Source of the DNA: Persicirhabdus sediminis
GTDB lineage: Bacteria > Verrucomicrobiota > Verrucomicrobiia > Verrucomicrobiales > Akkermansiaceae
Reading direction: 5' to 3'
DNA length: 64,000 bases
NCBI RefSeq assembly: GCF_016595495.1
Contig: NZ_JAENIM010000039.1
Coordinates: 124,001-188,000, forward strand
In this document: positions 35,026 to 43,206 of the stretch, piece after piece
Layout of the letters: every line of letters begins with the position of its first letter
Numbering within the stretch: position 1 is the stretch's first letter
Made by a program: the position numbers and the translations under genes
The notes under the pieces: generated by a model
The model's database searches: none
What the model was told of the DNA's origin: nothing
What the model saw: only the letters and a program-made list of their open reading frames with translations

Positions 35026-35097
35026 TAGGCTCGCCAGGAGTCGAACCTGGATCTGCGGCTTCGGAAACCGCCATTCTATCCATTGAAATACGAGCCC
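35026..35097 (-). tRNA. tRNA-Arg (CCG anticodon)
   Basis: 72 bases. Acceptor GGGCTCG pairs with CGAGCCT (first pair G-U), discriminator A. Anticodon stem GCGGT/GCCGC encloses the loop TTCCGAA, anticodon CCG, reading CGG. T arm is CCAGG-TTCGACT-CCTGG. CCA is not encoded; the next bases are CTTTT. D stem is short but the D loop has the GG of AATGGATA. Confidence 0.95.
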
Positions 35098-35120
35098 TTT
35101 TCACCGGATGACGCGGGCGG

Positions 35121-35150
35121 ATAGTTAAAGTTTCTCTGTTGAGACGTCAA
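35121..35150 (-). promoter_or_regulatory. Candidate promoter of tRNA-Arg
   Basis: On the minus strand TTGACG (35150-35145) is followed after 16-18 bases by a weak -10 (TTAACT or AACTAT). A G/C-rich stretch (CCGCCCGCG) comes next, as in stringently controlled stable-RNA promoters. The predicted start is about 18 bases before the mature 5' end. Confidence 0.45.
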
Positions 35151-35203
35151 GAAGTGAGTGGATAAATGATCATTTTTTATTCTATCTGATCAGCGGGTCG
35201 TAT

Positions 35204-35232
35204 TTTTCATTCGTGCTTACGCGTCGTATAAT
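35204..35232 (+). promoter_or_regulatory. Candidate promoter upstream of exbB
   Basis: Perfect TATAAT (35227-35232) with a poor TTTTCA -35 at 17 bases. If it drives exbB, the leader is about 335 bases, so another promoter closer to the gene is possible. Confidence 0.35.
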
Positions 35233-35574
35233 AGTTTGCGCATACTGTTGGGCTTGTAGATTCATGGGTGGGGGGCGGTTGTGTGAATGGTTACTAAGTT
35301 AGGTTGTTTTACTTGGTTTATATTGTGTTATGAATACTGAATTGATTAAGTATTGTTTTTGTTAAGCTCTCTAGCTGAAGTGTTAACTTGTGACCGTTTG
35401 TGGTAGAAAATTGCGTAAATTTAATGTCAGTTTTGAGATCAGGTTCAGCAGTTATGATAGGTGTAGCGTTTTAGTGGTTTTTTTCTGAATTTCCTCCTTT
35501 ACTAGATAGGCCCGCTTGTGGGTAATGCTTTGCGACATAGCTTGGAAATCAAGCTGTACTCTTTTAACCTACCT

Positions 35575-36372
35575 ATGAAAGATATGATGAACTCACTGAC
35601 TCGCTATACATCCAAAACTATTCTCGCCACTGCAGGTGTAATGGTCACTGCCACAGGCTCACTCTTTGCGCAAGATGCAGCCCCCCAGTCAAAAAACTAT
35701 CTTCAACAGTATGTTACTGATGGTGGTTGGACAATGATCCTTATCGGTGCACTGGTGTTAGCATTAGTTGCTCTCAGTGTGTTTAACTTCATGAACTTGA
35801 GCAAAAACAAGTTCTGTCCAGATGATCTTAAAGCTGCGCTCATGGATCACATGGCTAACTGCCGCATCCGTTCAGCTATTGAACTCGCAGCTTCACACCC
35901 AAGCTACCTCGGCCGCATGATGGCATACGCGCTTCCTAACGTTGACGCTCGCCGCATCGAAGATCTTGGCCGTGATTACGTTGAAGATGCGATTGCTGAT
36001 TTCTCAATCAACGAGAACCGCAAGAACATGACTCTGATCAACTACATCTCACTGGTTGCACAGGTTGCTCCAATGATGGGTCTCTTCGGTACCGTTCTTG
36101 GTATGGTGTCAGCGTTCGCCACACTCGCGTCTGGTGACGGATCAACTGACCCAGGTGCACTTGCGGGTGATATCTCCGTTGCGCTTTTGACTACTCTGTG
36201 GGGTCTGATTACTGCGATTCCATCAGTAACTATGTACTTCGTATTCAAGAACAAACTCAACAACCTTGTTGCTGAGTGTCACCACACAGCTGAAGAGCTT
36301 CTCAATGCTTCTATCCAGACTGTTAACGGTGAAGCACATCTTGCTAAGATTCCAGAAGGTATCGCAGTTTAA
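35575..36372 (+). CDS. MotA/TolQ/ExbB family proton channel protein
   Basis: 265 residues from ATG 35575; a GTG at 35518 would place 19 residues before the signal. It has a signal peptide (about 1-31, ending LFAQ), as many ExbB of this phylum do, then three membrane helices: about 50-70, 155-185 (NYISLVAQVAPMMGLFGTVLGM, the family signature, shown here in part as MMGLFGTVLGM) and 205-225 (SVALLTTLWGLITAIPS). Forms a proton-driven channel with ExbD proteins to energise TonB- or Tol-like systems. The two ExbD genes follow directly. Confidence 0.93.
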   Translation: MKDMMNSLTRYTSKTILATAGVMVTATGSLFAQDAAPQSKNYLQQYVTDGGWTMILIGALVLALVALSVFNFMNLSKNKFCPDDLKAALMDHMANCRIRSAIELAASHPSYLGRMMAYALPNVDARRIEDLGRDYVEDAIADFSINENRKNMTLINYISLVAQVAPMMGLFGTVLGMVSAFATLASGDGSTDPGALAGDISVALLTTLWGLITAIPSVTMYFVFKNKLNNLVAECHHTAEELLNASIQTVNGEAHLAKIPEGIAV

Positions 36373-36457
36373 TTAAGTAGGGAGTGATAATGAGCCTGTT
36401 GAATGATGATTCATCAGGCTTTCTATCCACTCGTAAAGCTAACGAATTGCTAAATCT

Positions 36458-36913
36458 ATGGCATCTAAAAAATTAAAACGAGCTGCAGCGAATGCTGAAG
36501 AAGAGCTGAAGGTGGACATGTCACCGATGATTGACATGGTTTTCCTCCTGTTGATTTTCTTCATTGTTGCTTCAACAGTGGTGATTGTTAAGCAGGATCA
36601 AAATGTTGATCCACCAGTTGCTAAGAACTCAATCAAACAGGAAGACGGGCGTGGCCGTATTGTGATCAACGTCTATGAAGATGGTACTTTGAGAACTGAA
36701 AACGGTTTAGACCTCGCTTCCGAGAGTGATATTACCGAGTTTGTTAAAGAGCAAAAAGCTCTGCACGAAGCTAACGGAACAGTTGCTTTCATCCACCTTC
36801 GTGGTGATAAGCGTACCGCTTTCAAACACGTGCGCCGCGTGATGCGCGCTTCTGCTCAGGCTGGAGTCAAGGACGTCAACTTCTCAGTAATGGGATTCGA
36901 AATTAACAAATAA
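36458..36913 (+). CDS. Biopolymer transport protein ExbD/TolR family (first copy)
   Basis: 151 residues. A short basic cytoplasmic tail is followed by one membrane helix (about 21-45) that contains the proton-carrying Asp26 in DMSPMIDMVFLLLIFF, then a periplasmic domain with VINVYEDGTL and HLRGDKRTAFKHV. It follows exbB by 85 bases and precedes the second ExbD by 17 bases. Confidence 0.94.
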   Translation: MASKKLKRAAANAEEELKVDMSPMIDMVFLLLIFFIVASTVVIVKQDQNVDPPVAKNSIKQEDGRGRIVINVYEDGTLRTENGLDLASESDITEFVKEQKALHEANGTVAFIHLRGDKRTAFKHVRRVMRASAQAGVKDVNFSVMGFEINK

Positions 36914-36930
36914 TCAATCAGATATAGAAT

Positions 36931-37392
36931 ATGGCTAGAAAGAAAAATGCTGAAGTACCTGAAGATGATGAACCAGGTTTGGATATTTCGTCTCTGATTG
37001 ACGTTACCTTCCTCTTGTTGATTTATTTCTTGGTAACTACTACCATTCAGCCACGTGAACAGGATTTGAAGATGGCTCTGCCAGCTGCAGCTCCTAGTGA
37101 TTCACAGCCAGTATTGGCGCCAATGTTGATCTCAGTTGATCGCGCAGGTATGGTATCTGTTGGTGCAGGCAGTGGTCGTGAACCTCTTGACGCTGATGTT
37201 GAGAATCATGATCTCCCTAGACTTTCAGAGCGTCTGTCTACATACGTAACCATGGCAAAAGCCGGTGGCCAAGAGCCAGTCGTGCAGATCTTTGTTGATG
37301 GTGAGGCTATTGAGCAGCGCGTTATCGACGTACTGAATGCGCTTGCTGGTGCATCAGTCAAATCAGTGACTTTCACTGATGTAATTGACTAA
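36931..37392 (+). CDS. Biopolymer transport protein ExbD/TolR family (second copy)
   Basis: 153 residues. The helix carries Asp24 in LDISSLIDVTFLLLIYFLV, and the periplasmic part has a TolR/ExbD-like fold with VQIFVDGEAIEQRVIDVLNAL. It is clearly diverged from the upstream copy. One channel with two ExbD types is common in Bacteroidetes and Verrucomicrobia. A terminator 10 bases past the stop ends the unit. Confidence 0.93.
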   Translation: MARKKNAEVPEDDEPGLDISSLIDVTFLLLIYFLVTTTIQPREQDLKMALPAAAPSDSQPVLAPMLISVDRAGMVSVGAGSGREPLDADVENHDLPRLSERLSTYVTMAKAGGQEPVVQIFVDGEAIEQRVIDVLNALAGASVKSVTFTDVID

Positions 37393-37401
37393 ATTATTTT
37401 C

Positions 37402-37450
37402 ACGATCTATCCCAGATGACTAAGATATTCTGGGGTAGATCGTTTTATTT
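37402..37450 (+). terminator. Terminator after the exbB-exbD-exbD unit
   Basis: ACGATCTATCCCAGA (37402-37416) pairs with TCTGGGGTAGATCGT (37429-37443), one T-G wobble, followed by TTTATTTTT. It separates the channel genes from the TPR genes, so the latter need a promoter of their own in the next 110 bases. Confidence 0.8.
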
Positions 37451-37562
37451 TTAAGAGGTTGCCTGAGTAGGGGCCTCATAACTACTGCATGTGTTGAGTA
37501 GTTAGCTTCGGCCAGGTGGCCAGCAAATTTTTAAAAACACGGATTAACCCACTTATTATACG

Positions 37563-40500
37563 ATGCGAAAAGAACTGTCTAAGCATTTATTATCAGGAAT
37601 TATTTGTTCGACGACTCTGTTGATGAGTCCTGTCGCTCTCGGTCAAGGAATTGACGCGGAAATGACAAATTCATACACGGCCATGCAGAATCAAGAGTGG
37701 GAGAAAGCCCTCTCATTACTGCAGTCCATTCATGACAACGTTGGCGAGCGTGCCTTCAAACTTTATGGCCCGCGATTTGGTACCGTTTATTTCCGCAAAG
37801 CTTATTGTGAGCTGAAGGTTGCTCAACAAGCCGCGCGTGCTGGAGATGCTGATCGTGCTGCTGAGTATTACGAAAAAGCCGCCGAATCAGCCAAGACTTG
37901 TTATACCGTTTACAAAAACGACAAAGTACAAGCTAAGGACAAAAATGATGGCGTTAACATGTTTGAGAAGCGCACCATCCACATGCATGGTGAAGCTCAG
38001 CAAGGTTTAGGAAACTACCAAGAAGCGCTGAATTTATACGACCAGTACCTGCGTGAGCGTGATAAAGATAGAGATAAGCTTTATCCAACACCGGGTGTAT
38101 TTGCCCTTAACCGCGCGTACTGTTGTTTCTCATTAGAGGAGCCACAGCTAGAAAAAGGCATTGAGTTCTTTGAATCCGCACTGGTTAACAAAGAAGCATG
38201 GCGTTCAGCTAATCCATTCATCATGCGCACATTCCAAGTTTTCACTGCTGCTGTAGTGAAAAGCAAGAATGAGCAGGCAATGGTAGACTTCCTAACTAAG
38301 AACCGTAAGTACATCCTCCTCGATCCATACGAAATGTATGAATTTGTTCCTGTATTCTTGCAGTCTGGAGCAGGTCTGTTGGAAGCCAACATGTACCGCG
38401 GCGCTTACGAGTGTTATTCCTTTATTCCTGAATCAAAGGTTGTGGTAGAAGATCTTAATGCTCGTTTGGCCAGCCTTGCTGGTACTCCTGGCATCAGAGA
38501 TGGTCGCAAGACAATCACAGCTGACGAGATAAATAAAACTCTCAGTCGCGTTGAAGAAAAGATCGCCTCTGGTGACCCAGTGGATACCGCTGTACTAAAT
38601 GCCCTCTTGTTCTTGCACGATAAAGCCAAGAATACACGTGGTGTATACGCGATCCTCCAACAGCTTGAGAGTTTCTATAGTAATAGCGCAAAGCGTGAAG
38701 ATAACTTGTTCAACCTCACTCGTGTTAGCGCCGTGCTCGGCCAGCATATGGAGACTGAGAAGTTTGGTTCACGTTTCCTAGCAGCTTACCCAGATAGCGA
38801 TCATTGTGAGACCGTGCGTGGTCTGATGGTGACCAGTCTTTTCTACGGTGGTGAATACGATAAGAGCTTGGAAGTTTCCCAGCGTCTTCTCGACAGCGGC
38901 AATGTTCCGGAAGGATCTGAGCAGCACGATACCGTATTGCACGTGTTAGGTGGTAGTCACTACTACCTTGGCCACTTCGACGAAGCTCAACCGCTCCTAG
39001 ATGAGCATGTTGCTAAGTACCCTGAAAGCCAGTTTGCTCAGAGTGCTATGTACTTCCAAGCATCTAACCTAACTAGACTGCAAGAGTGGGCAACAGCGGC
39101 TAAGAAATTGGATGCATTCCTTGAGAAATATCCAAAGCCAGCTGAGAACATCTACACACCATTTGCTCTGTTTGATAGAGCGAACTGCCACTACACAGAA
39201 GAGGAATACGCTCCTGCTCTCGTATGCCTCAACCGCATCGAGAAAGAATTCAATGGTGCACCAGTGATTGAGATGGTCTTCAACTTGAAGGCTAACATTC
39301 TTGAGTTTGGTAAAGAGTACAGCGAAGCCGAGAAGTACTACAAAATGGCTCTCGAGCGTGCTGAAGCCCGTGATAACCGTATGGTTGCTGGTGAAGCTCT
39401 GAACTTCCTTATTGGCCTGTTGGGCATGGAGAAAATCGACAAAGAGGACAATCCACGCATCAAAGAGGCAATTCCTTATTACGATAAGTTCATGACTAAA
39501 TACAGCGATTCACCATTCAAGCCTCAGGCTGTGGTATTTGCTTATCCTGCTATGAAGCTTGTTGGACGCGCAGACGAGTCACTCGAACATCTGCAAAATG
39601 TGATCACTGAGTTAGCTAACCGTGAAGGCGCTCCATTCCTCGAGGAAAGTATCAATGCTTACACAGATAACTTCCAAGATAACGGTGGTGACCCAGAGAA
39701 ACTTAAGGACCTCTACTATGACTTCCCAGGTGTTCGCCCGGATAACGTACGTGCACGAGCTCTGCTTCGTGTTGCTGTTATTGGTGTTTACGATGAACTC
39801 ATTAAGAGTGTGTCTGGTGAAAATGGTAATAAAGCTCTGGAGGATAAATACCGTTCACAGGTTCGAGCCTTGTTCCGTAACCTGCGTCAGGAATTTGACC
39901 CAGCTAAGCTTGATAACCTCGTTCTGTTAACTCTCGGTGACTACCTTCGTGAGAAAACTCAAGACCGTCGTGAGTCCGTTGTTTATTACGAGCAGATTCT
40001 CAAAGGGAAAAATAACTTCGGCCAAGACCGTGCGATGTTCGGTATTGCTGATGTTCTATCAGACTCTGATCAAAAAGGCGACCTCACAAAGGCCCTGGAA
40101 ATGCTCAAAAAAGTTAAAGAGCGCACCAGAGATGACCGTGAGCAGCAAGAGAAAGCGATTTATCGCATGATCACAGTTAACAGCAAGCTTGGTAACTGGA
40201 GTGATGTTAATGCGCTGGCTCGTGAGTACCTCGACGACCGTCACACCAAGAACGCAGCTCTTGTTGGATTCAACTTCGCTGAATCTTACGATAAGCTAGG
40301 TAAGCGTGAAGATGCTATTTTCAACTACGGTTCTGTTATTGGTGGAAACACCGGTTACATCCTTATTTCAGCACCATCAATGAAGCGCCTCATGGAGCTT
40401 ACTTGGCAGCGAAACAAAGCTGTTGGTGATGAACTCAAGGGAGCTAATGGCTCAGTTAAGCTGACAAAATCTGACCGTCAGTCTGCATACGACGCTGGTG

Positions 40501-40664
40501 AAGGCTACATTAGTTCCACTCGCCGCATCATTGAGGAAAATGACAAGATCACCGACAAGGAGATTGCTCTTTGGAGAAAAGTCGAAGACCTCGTTAAGCA
40601 GTACGAAAACAGTGGTGAGATCAAAACCAAAAAAGAGCAGGACGAAGAAAAGAACAGACGCTAA
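37563..40664 (+). CDS. Large exported TPR-repeat protein
   Basis: 1033 residues. A signal peptide (about 1-28, ending ALG) and then a body of helix-turn-helix repeats; clear TPR units include NYQEALNLYDQYLRERDK, HYYLGHFDEAQPLLDEHVAKY, EEYAPALVCLNRIEKEF and EYSEAEKYYKMALERAE. This resembles outer-membrane or periplasmic scaffolds. There is no catalytic motif. Length and repeats recall tetratricopeptide proteins of the Bam/YbgF type, but there is no coiled-coil trimer domain. It follows the ExbB/ExbD genes but is separated by a terminator. Codon use is like highly expressed genes of this window. Confidence 0.85.
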   Translation: MRKELSKHLLSGIICSTTLLMSPVALGQGIDAEMTNSYTAMQNQEWEKALSLLQSIHDNVGERAFKLYGPRFGTVYFRKAYCELKVAQQAARAGDADRAAEYYEKAAESAKTCYTVYKNDKVQAKDKNDGVNMFEKRTIHMHGEAQQGLGNYQEALNLYDQYLRERDKDRDKLYPTPGVFALNRAYCCFSLEEPQLEKGIEFFESALVNKEAWRSANPFIMRTFQVFTAAVVKSKNEQAMVDFLTKNRKYILLDPYEMYEFVPVFLQSGAGLLEANMYRGAYECYSFIPESKVVVEDLNARLASLAGTPGIRDGRKTITADEINKTLSRVEEKIASGDPVDTAVLNALLFLHDKAKNTRGVYAILQQLESFYSNSAKREDNLFNLTRVSAVLGQHMETEKFGSRFLAAYPDSDHCETVRGLMVTSLFYGGEYDKSLEVSQRLLDSGNVPEGSEQHDTVLHVLGGSHYYLGHFDEAQPLLDEHVAKYPESQFAQSAMYFQASNLTRLQEWATAAKKLDAFLEKYPKPAENIYTPFALFDRANCHYTEEEYAPALVCLNRIEKEFNGAPVIEMVFNLKANILEFGKEYSEAEKYYKMALERAEARDNRMVAGEALNFLIGLLGMEKIDKEDNPRIKEAIPYYDKFMTKYSDSPFKPQAVVFAYPAMKLVGRADESLEHLQNVITELANREGAPFLEESINAYTDNFQDNGGDPEKLKDLYYDFPGVRPDNVRARALLRVAVIGVYDELIKSVSGENGNKALEDKYRSQVRALFRNLRQEFDPAKLDNLVLLTLGDYLREKTQDRRESVVYYEQILKGKNNFGQDRAMFGIADVLSDSDQKGDLTKALEMLKKVKERTRDDREQQEKAIYRMITVNSKLGNWSDVNALAREYLDDRHTKNAALVGFNFAESYDKLGKREDAIFNYGSVIGGNTGYILISAPSMKRLMELTWQRNKAVGDELKGANGSVKLTKSDRQSAYDAGEGYISSTRRIIEENDKITDKEIALWRKVEDLVKQYENSGEIKTKKEQDEEKNRR

Positions 40665-40697
40665 CCAATAGTGGTAACCAATAATTAGAGAAAAGAT

Positions 40698-41633
40698 ATG
40701 AAGATTTTAAAATCAACCATCGCGATTCATCTATTGGCTGCTTCCTTTTTGGGAGCTGCTGAACCCGCAGCTGAGCCTGCTGCTGCTGTGATCTTGAAGA
40801 CCGATAAGACACGCGAAAATGTCTATGTCTACAACGTAGATGATAAAGGTGTTAAGTATAAGAATAACAAGGCGGCTATCGATACAAAAAATATGCGCAA
40901 GAGTGAAATCAAGCGTGTCTATTTCATCGAGCCATCTGAGTTTAAACAAGGGATGTTAGCATTCCGCGGTCGCCGCTACAAAGAAGCCATGGAGTTTTTT
41001 GATAAAGTGGTCGCTGAGAACGCAAGAACTTATACATTGACTGGTAATTACAGTACTCTAGCCAATTTCTACAAGTTGGAGTGTCTACGTAAGACTGAGC
41101 AGTACGAGCAAATGGAAAAGGAGCAGAAGGCCGCTATCTTTGATGCGCTGGAGCGTCCAAGCATGAAGACTCAGCTTGATCTCAACGTGCTTTGGCAGGC
41201 TACTCGCCATGAAGACTGGACTCGTCTAATGACATTGGTAAAACAATGGGATGGGCGTGACGGTCTTGATGCAAATCATCTTGCTCAGCTAGCATTCCTG
41301 CGCGGACTTGCTCATGAGAATCTAGGTAATACTGAAGGTGCGCTGAACGGTTATAACTACGCAATGACTGCCGATTACGGTTCATCATACGAGCTAGTTG
41401 TCGCCTCATTCAACCGTGCGCTTAGTGTTTATTGGAATGATCCAGACGTGCAAGTTGCCGTGAAAAACTGGGGCACTGCAGATGAAAACAAGGACACTCG
41501 CGGATACCTGCGTTTGCTAGAAGGTAACCGACTAGCTCACTTGTTTGAAATGACCATCGCTGCTAGTGGCGAAGGCCTCAGCGAAGAGAACAAGAACTTC
41601 TTCAAATATAAAGATCCTAACGCACAAGATTAA
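40698..41633 (+). CDS. Exported TPR-like protein
   Basis: 311 residues; signal peptide about 1-20 then an Ala/Glu/Pro linker. The mature part starts with a small basic beta region (VYVYNVDDKGVKYKN, IKRVYFIEPSEF) followed by helical repeats (FRGRRYKEAMEFFDKVV, LRGLAHENLGNTEGALNGY). No family recognised beyond TPR-like. It lies 33 bases after the large TPR gene and probably shares its transcript and location. Confidence 0.75.
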   Translation: MKILKSTIAIHLLAASFLGAAEPAAEPAAAVILKTDKTRENVYVYNVDDKGVKYKNNKAAIDTKNMRKSEIKRVYFIEPSEFKQGMLAFRGRRYKEAMEFFDKVVAENARTYTLTGNYSTLANFYKLECLRKTEQYEQMEKEQKAAIFDALERPSMKTQLDLNVLWQATRHEDWTRLMTLVKQWDGRDGLDANHLAQLAFLRGLAHENLGNTEGALNGYNYAMTADYGSSYELVVASFNRALSVYWNDPDVQVAVKNWGTADENKDTRGYLRLLEGNRLAHLFEMTIAASGEGLSEENKNFFKYKDPNAQD

Positions 41634-41655
41634 TGTGTGATTAGATCATAAATTT

Positions 41656-41692
41656 AAAGCCCGCTTGAGCAATCAAGCGGGCTTTTTTTTAT
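41656..41692 (+). terminator. Terminator after the TPR pair
   Basis: AAAGCCCGCTTGA (41656-41668) and TCAAGCGGGCTTT (41673-41685), 13-bp perfect stem with loop GCAA, followed by eight T. It also lies just beyond the convergent selA stop. Confidence 0.9.
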
Positions 41693-43074
41693 TAAACCAA
41701 AATCGATCTGAGATGGTCGGCGATGAGTTTGTCCTGCGCTGGGAAAATAGTACCTAAGTGGATGTGATAGGTGTCATCTTCAATGAAACCAACCAGTGCT
41801 GGTTTTTGTTTGCGCATCGCGTCAGCGATCTGGCTGGCGGTGGATTTGGCTGACTTAACGGCAATTCCAGCTGATGGGATTTTTGATTTTGGCATCGTTC
41901 CGCCGCCCGTGGTTGAATCAAGCTCTACAATATCTAGCTGGTTAGCAATTTCAGCTGGAAGGCAATCGATGATTGCTTGCGCGCGTATCTTCAAGTCAGC
42001 TGGTTTCTGTGAGATGAAATTGAGTACCGGAATGTCGCTGAGCTCTGGGTTTGCCTTGCTGTCTAGGTAGCTGTCGATAGATTCCTGCAGGACCGTTAGG
42101 ATGAGCTTGTCGCAGCGAACTGCGCGGTAAAATGGATCGGATTTGATTCTAGCAACCATATCAGCATTGCCTGCAATAATTCCCGCTTGTGGACCACCTA
42201 GCAATTTGTCGCCGGAAAAGCACACGAGGTCGATTCCTTTGCGTAAGCATTCTTGGGCGCGAGGTTCGTGTTCGATAGGTGCAAGTTTTTCGGTGTCGAG
42301 CATGGCACCTGAACCGAGGTCTTCAACTAGGGGGATGCCTTTGGATTTTGCTAGGGCTGAAAGCTCTTCGGTATCGACTTCAGCAGTAAACCCATCGATG
42401 TAGAAATTTGATCGATGTACTTTGAGAATGATCGCGGTTTTTTCGGTGATCGCCTTGGCGTAATCTTTCAGGTGGGTTTTGTTGGTGGCTCCAACCTCTA
42501 TCAGTTTTGCGCCAGAGGTTTCTAATATTTCTGGAATGCGGAACCCACCGCCAATCTCTACCAGTTCGCCGCGTGAAACTATGACTTCATTTTTATCAGC
42601 TGTCGTTAGTGTTCTCAGGATTAAAACTAGCGCGGCTGCGCAGTTGTTCACGGTGGTGGCTGACTCGGCTTCTAGCAAGCACGCTAGGGCGGTTTCTAGG
42701 TAGCTAGCACGTTTGCCTCGCTGGCCGTCGAGAAGGTTGAATTCTAGGTTGGAATAGCCCGTGGCAATTTGGTTGAGCGCGCCAGCGGCTCGGCTGCCTA
42801 ATGGTGACCGTCCAAGGTTAGTATGAATCATCACACCCGTGGCATTGATTACTGGCTGCAGCCGTGACTGCGCGAAGATATCCAGCTGGCTACTTACATC
42901 AGCGGTGATTTCTTCTCGGGTGAATCTTTCGCCAGCGAGGATTTTTGCACGATAGTTAGCCAGCTGGGATTGCACAAAGTTAGTGATCAGCGCTTTGGGT
43001 AAGGGCTGTGACTTACTAAGTTGGTGGCTGAGTTTTTCAACCGCTGGAAGGTGACGTAGATCGCTAGCTGACAT
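41692..43074 (-). CDS. selA: L-seryl-tRNA(Sec) selenium transferase
   Basis: Converts Ser-tRNA(Sec) to Sec-tRNA(Sec) using selenophosphate. 460 residues from ATG at 43074 (an upstream start at 43185 lies in the gcvT promoter region). Marks: NATGVMIHTNLGRSPL, NNCAAALVLIL, SRGELVEIGGGFRIPEI, KVHRSNFYIDGF, the PLP lysine in SGDKLLGGPQAG (Lys290), and RCDKLILTVLQE. The presence of selA implies selenocysteine use; selB, selC and selD are not in this window. It is divergent from gcvT. Confidence 0.95.
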   Translation of the reverse strand: MSASDLRHLPAVEKLSHQLSKSQPLPKALITNFVQSQLANYRAKILAGERFTREEITADVSSQLDIFAQSRLQPVINATGVMIHTNLGRSPLGSRAAGALNQIATGYSNLEFNLLDGQRGKRASYLETALACLLEAESATTVNNCAAALVLILRTLTTADKNEVIVSRGELVEIGGGFRIPEILETSGAKLIEVGATNKTHLKDYAKAITEKTAIILKVHRSNFYIDGFTAEVDTEELSALAKSKGIPLVEDLGSGAMLDTEKLAPIEHEPRAQECLRKGIDLVCFSGDKLLGGPQAGIIAGNADMVARIKSDPFYRAVRCDKLILTVLQESIDSYLDSKANPELSDIPVLNFISQKPADLKIRAQAIIDCLPAEIANQLDIVELDSTTGGGTMPKSKIPSAGIAVKSAKSTASQIADAMRKQKPALVGFIEDDTYHIHLGTIFPAQDKLIADHLRSILV

Positions 43075-43159
43075 GATGATAGATTGTGCGGTAGATTCGG
43101 GGTAGGGCAACTTTGAATATGCAATTTTTGCGGAAAAATAGATTTGCGTATTGGCTTTG

Positions 43160-43188
43160 TTGACAGCTAGAGATCGGCCACACATAGT
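43160..43188 (+). promoter_or_regulatory. Promoter of gcvT, sigma-70-like
   Basis: TTGACA (43160-43165), 17-base spacer, CATAGT (43183-43188). The -35 is perfect and the -10 matches four of six. Transcription would start near 43195, at or a few bases before the gcvT start codon candidates. Confidence 0.6.
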
Positions 43189-43206
43189 GCGCGTGTGAGC
43201 GATACA

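Larger units (their letters stand above)
35098..35574. other. Intergenic region between tRNA-Arg and exbB
   Basis: About 480 AT-rich bases. Holds the tRNA promoter and a candidate promoter for exbB (TATAAT at 35227-35232). The remaining ~340 bases before exbB would be an unusually long leader. I saw no strong hairpin or ORF; only tiny open frames (about 17 codons) occur. Confidence 0.45.

Noticed and set aside
35098-35574. Small ORFs of about 17 codons before exbB
   Set aside because: They lack ribosome binding sites and any recognisable sequence pattern.
43075-43185. Longer selA start adding 37 residues
   Set aside because: The extension runs through the divergent promoter region and lacks similarity to SelA N-termini, which begin near the chosen Met.
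43075-43206. Glycine riboswitch upstream of gcvT
   Set aside because: Only about 130 bases are available, and the promoter found at 43160-43188 leaves no room for an aptamer before the start codon.
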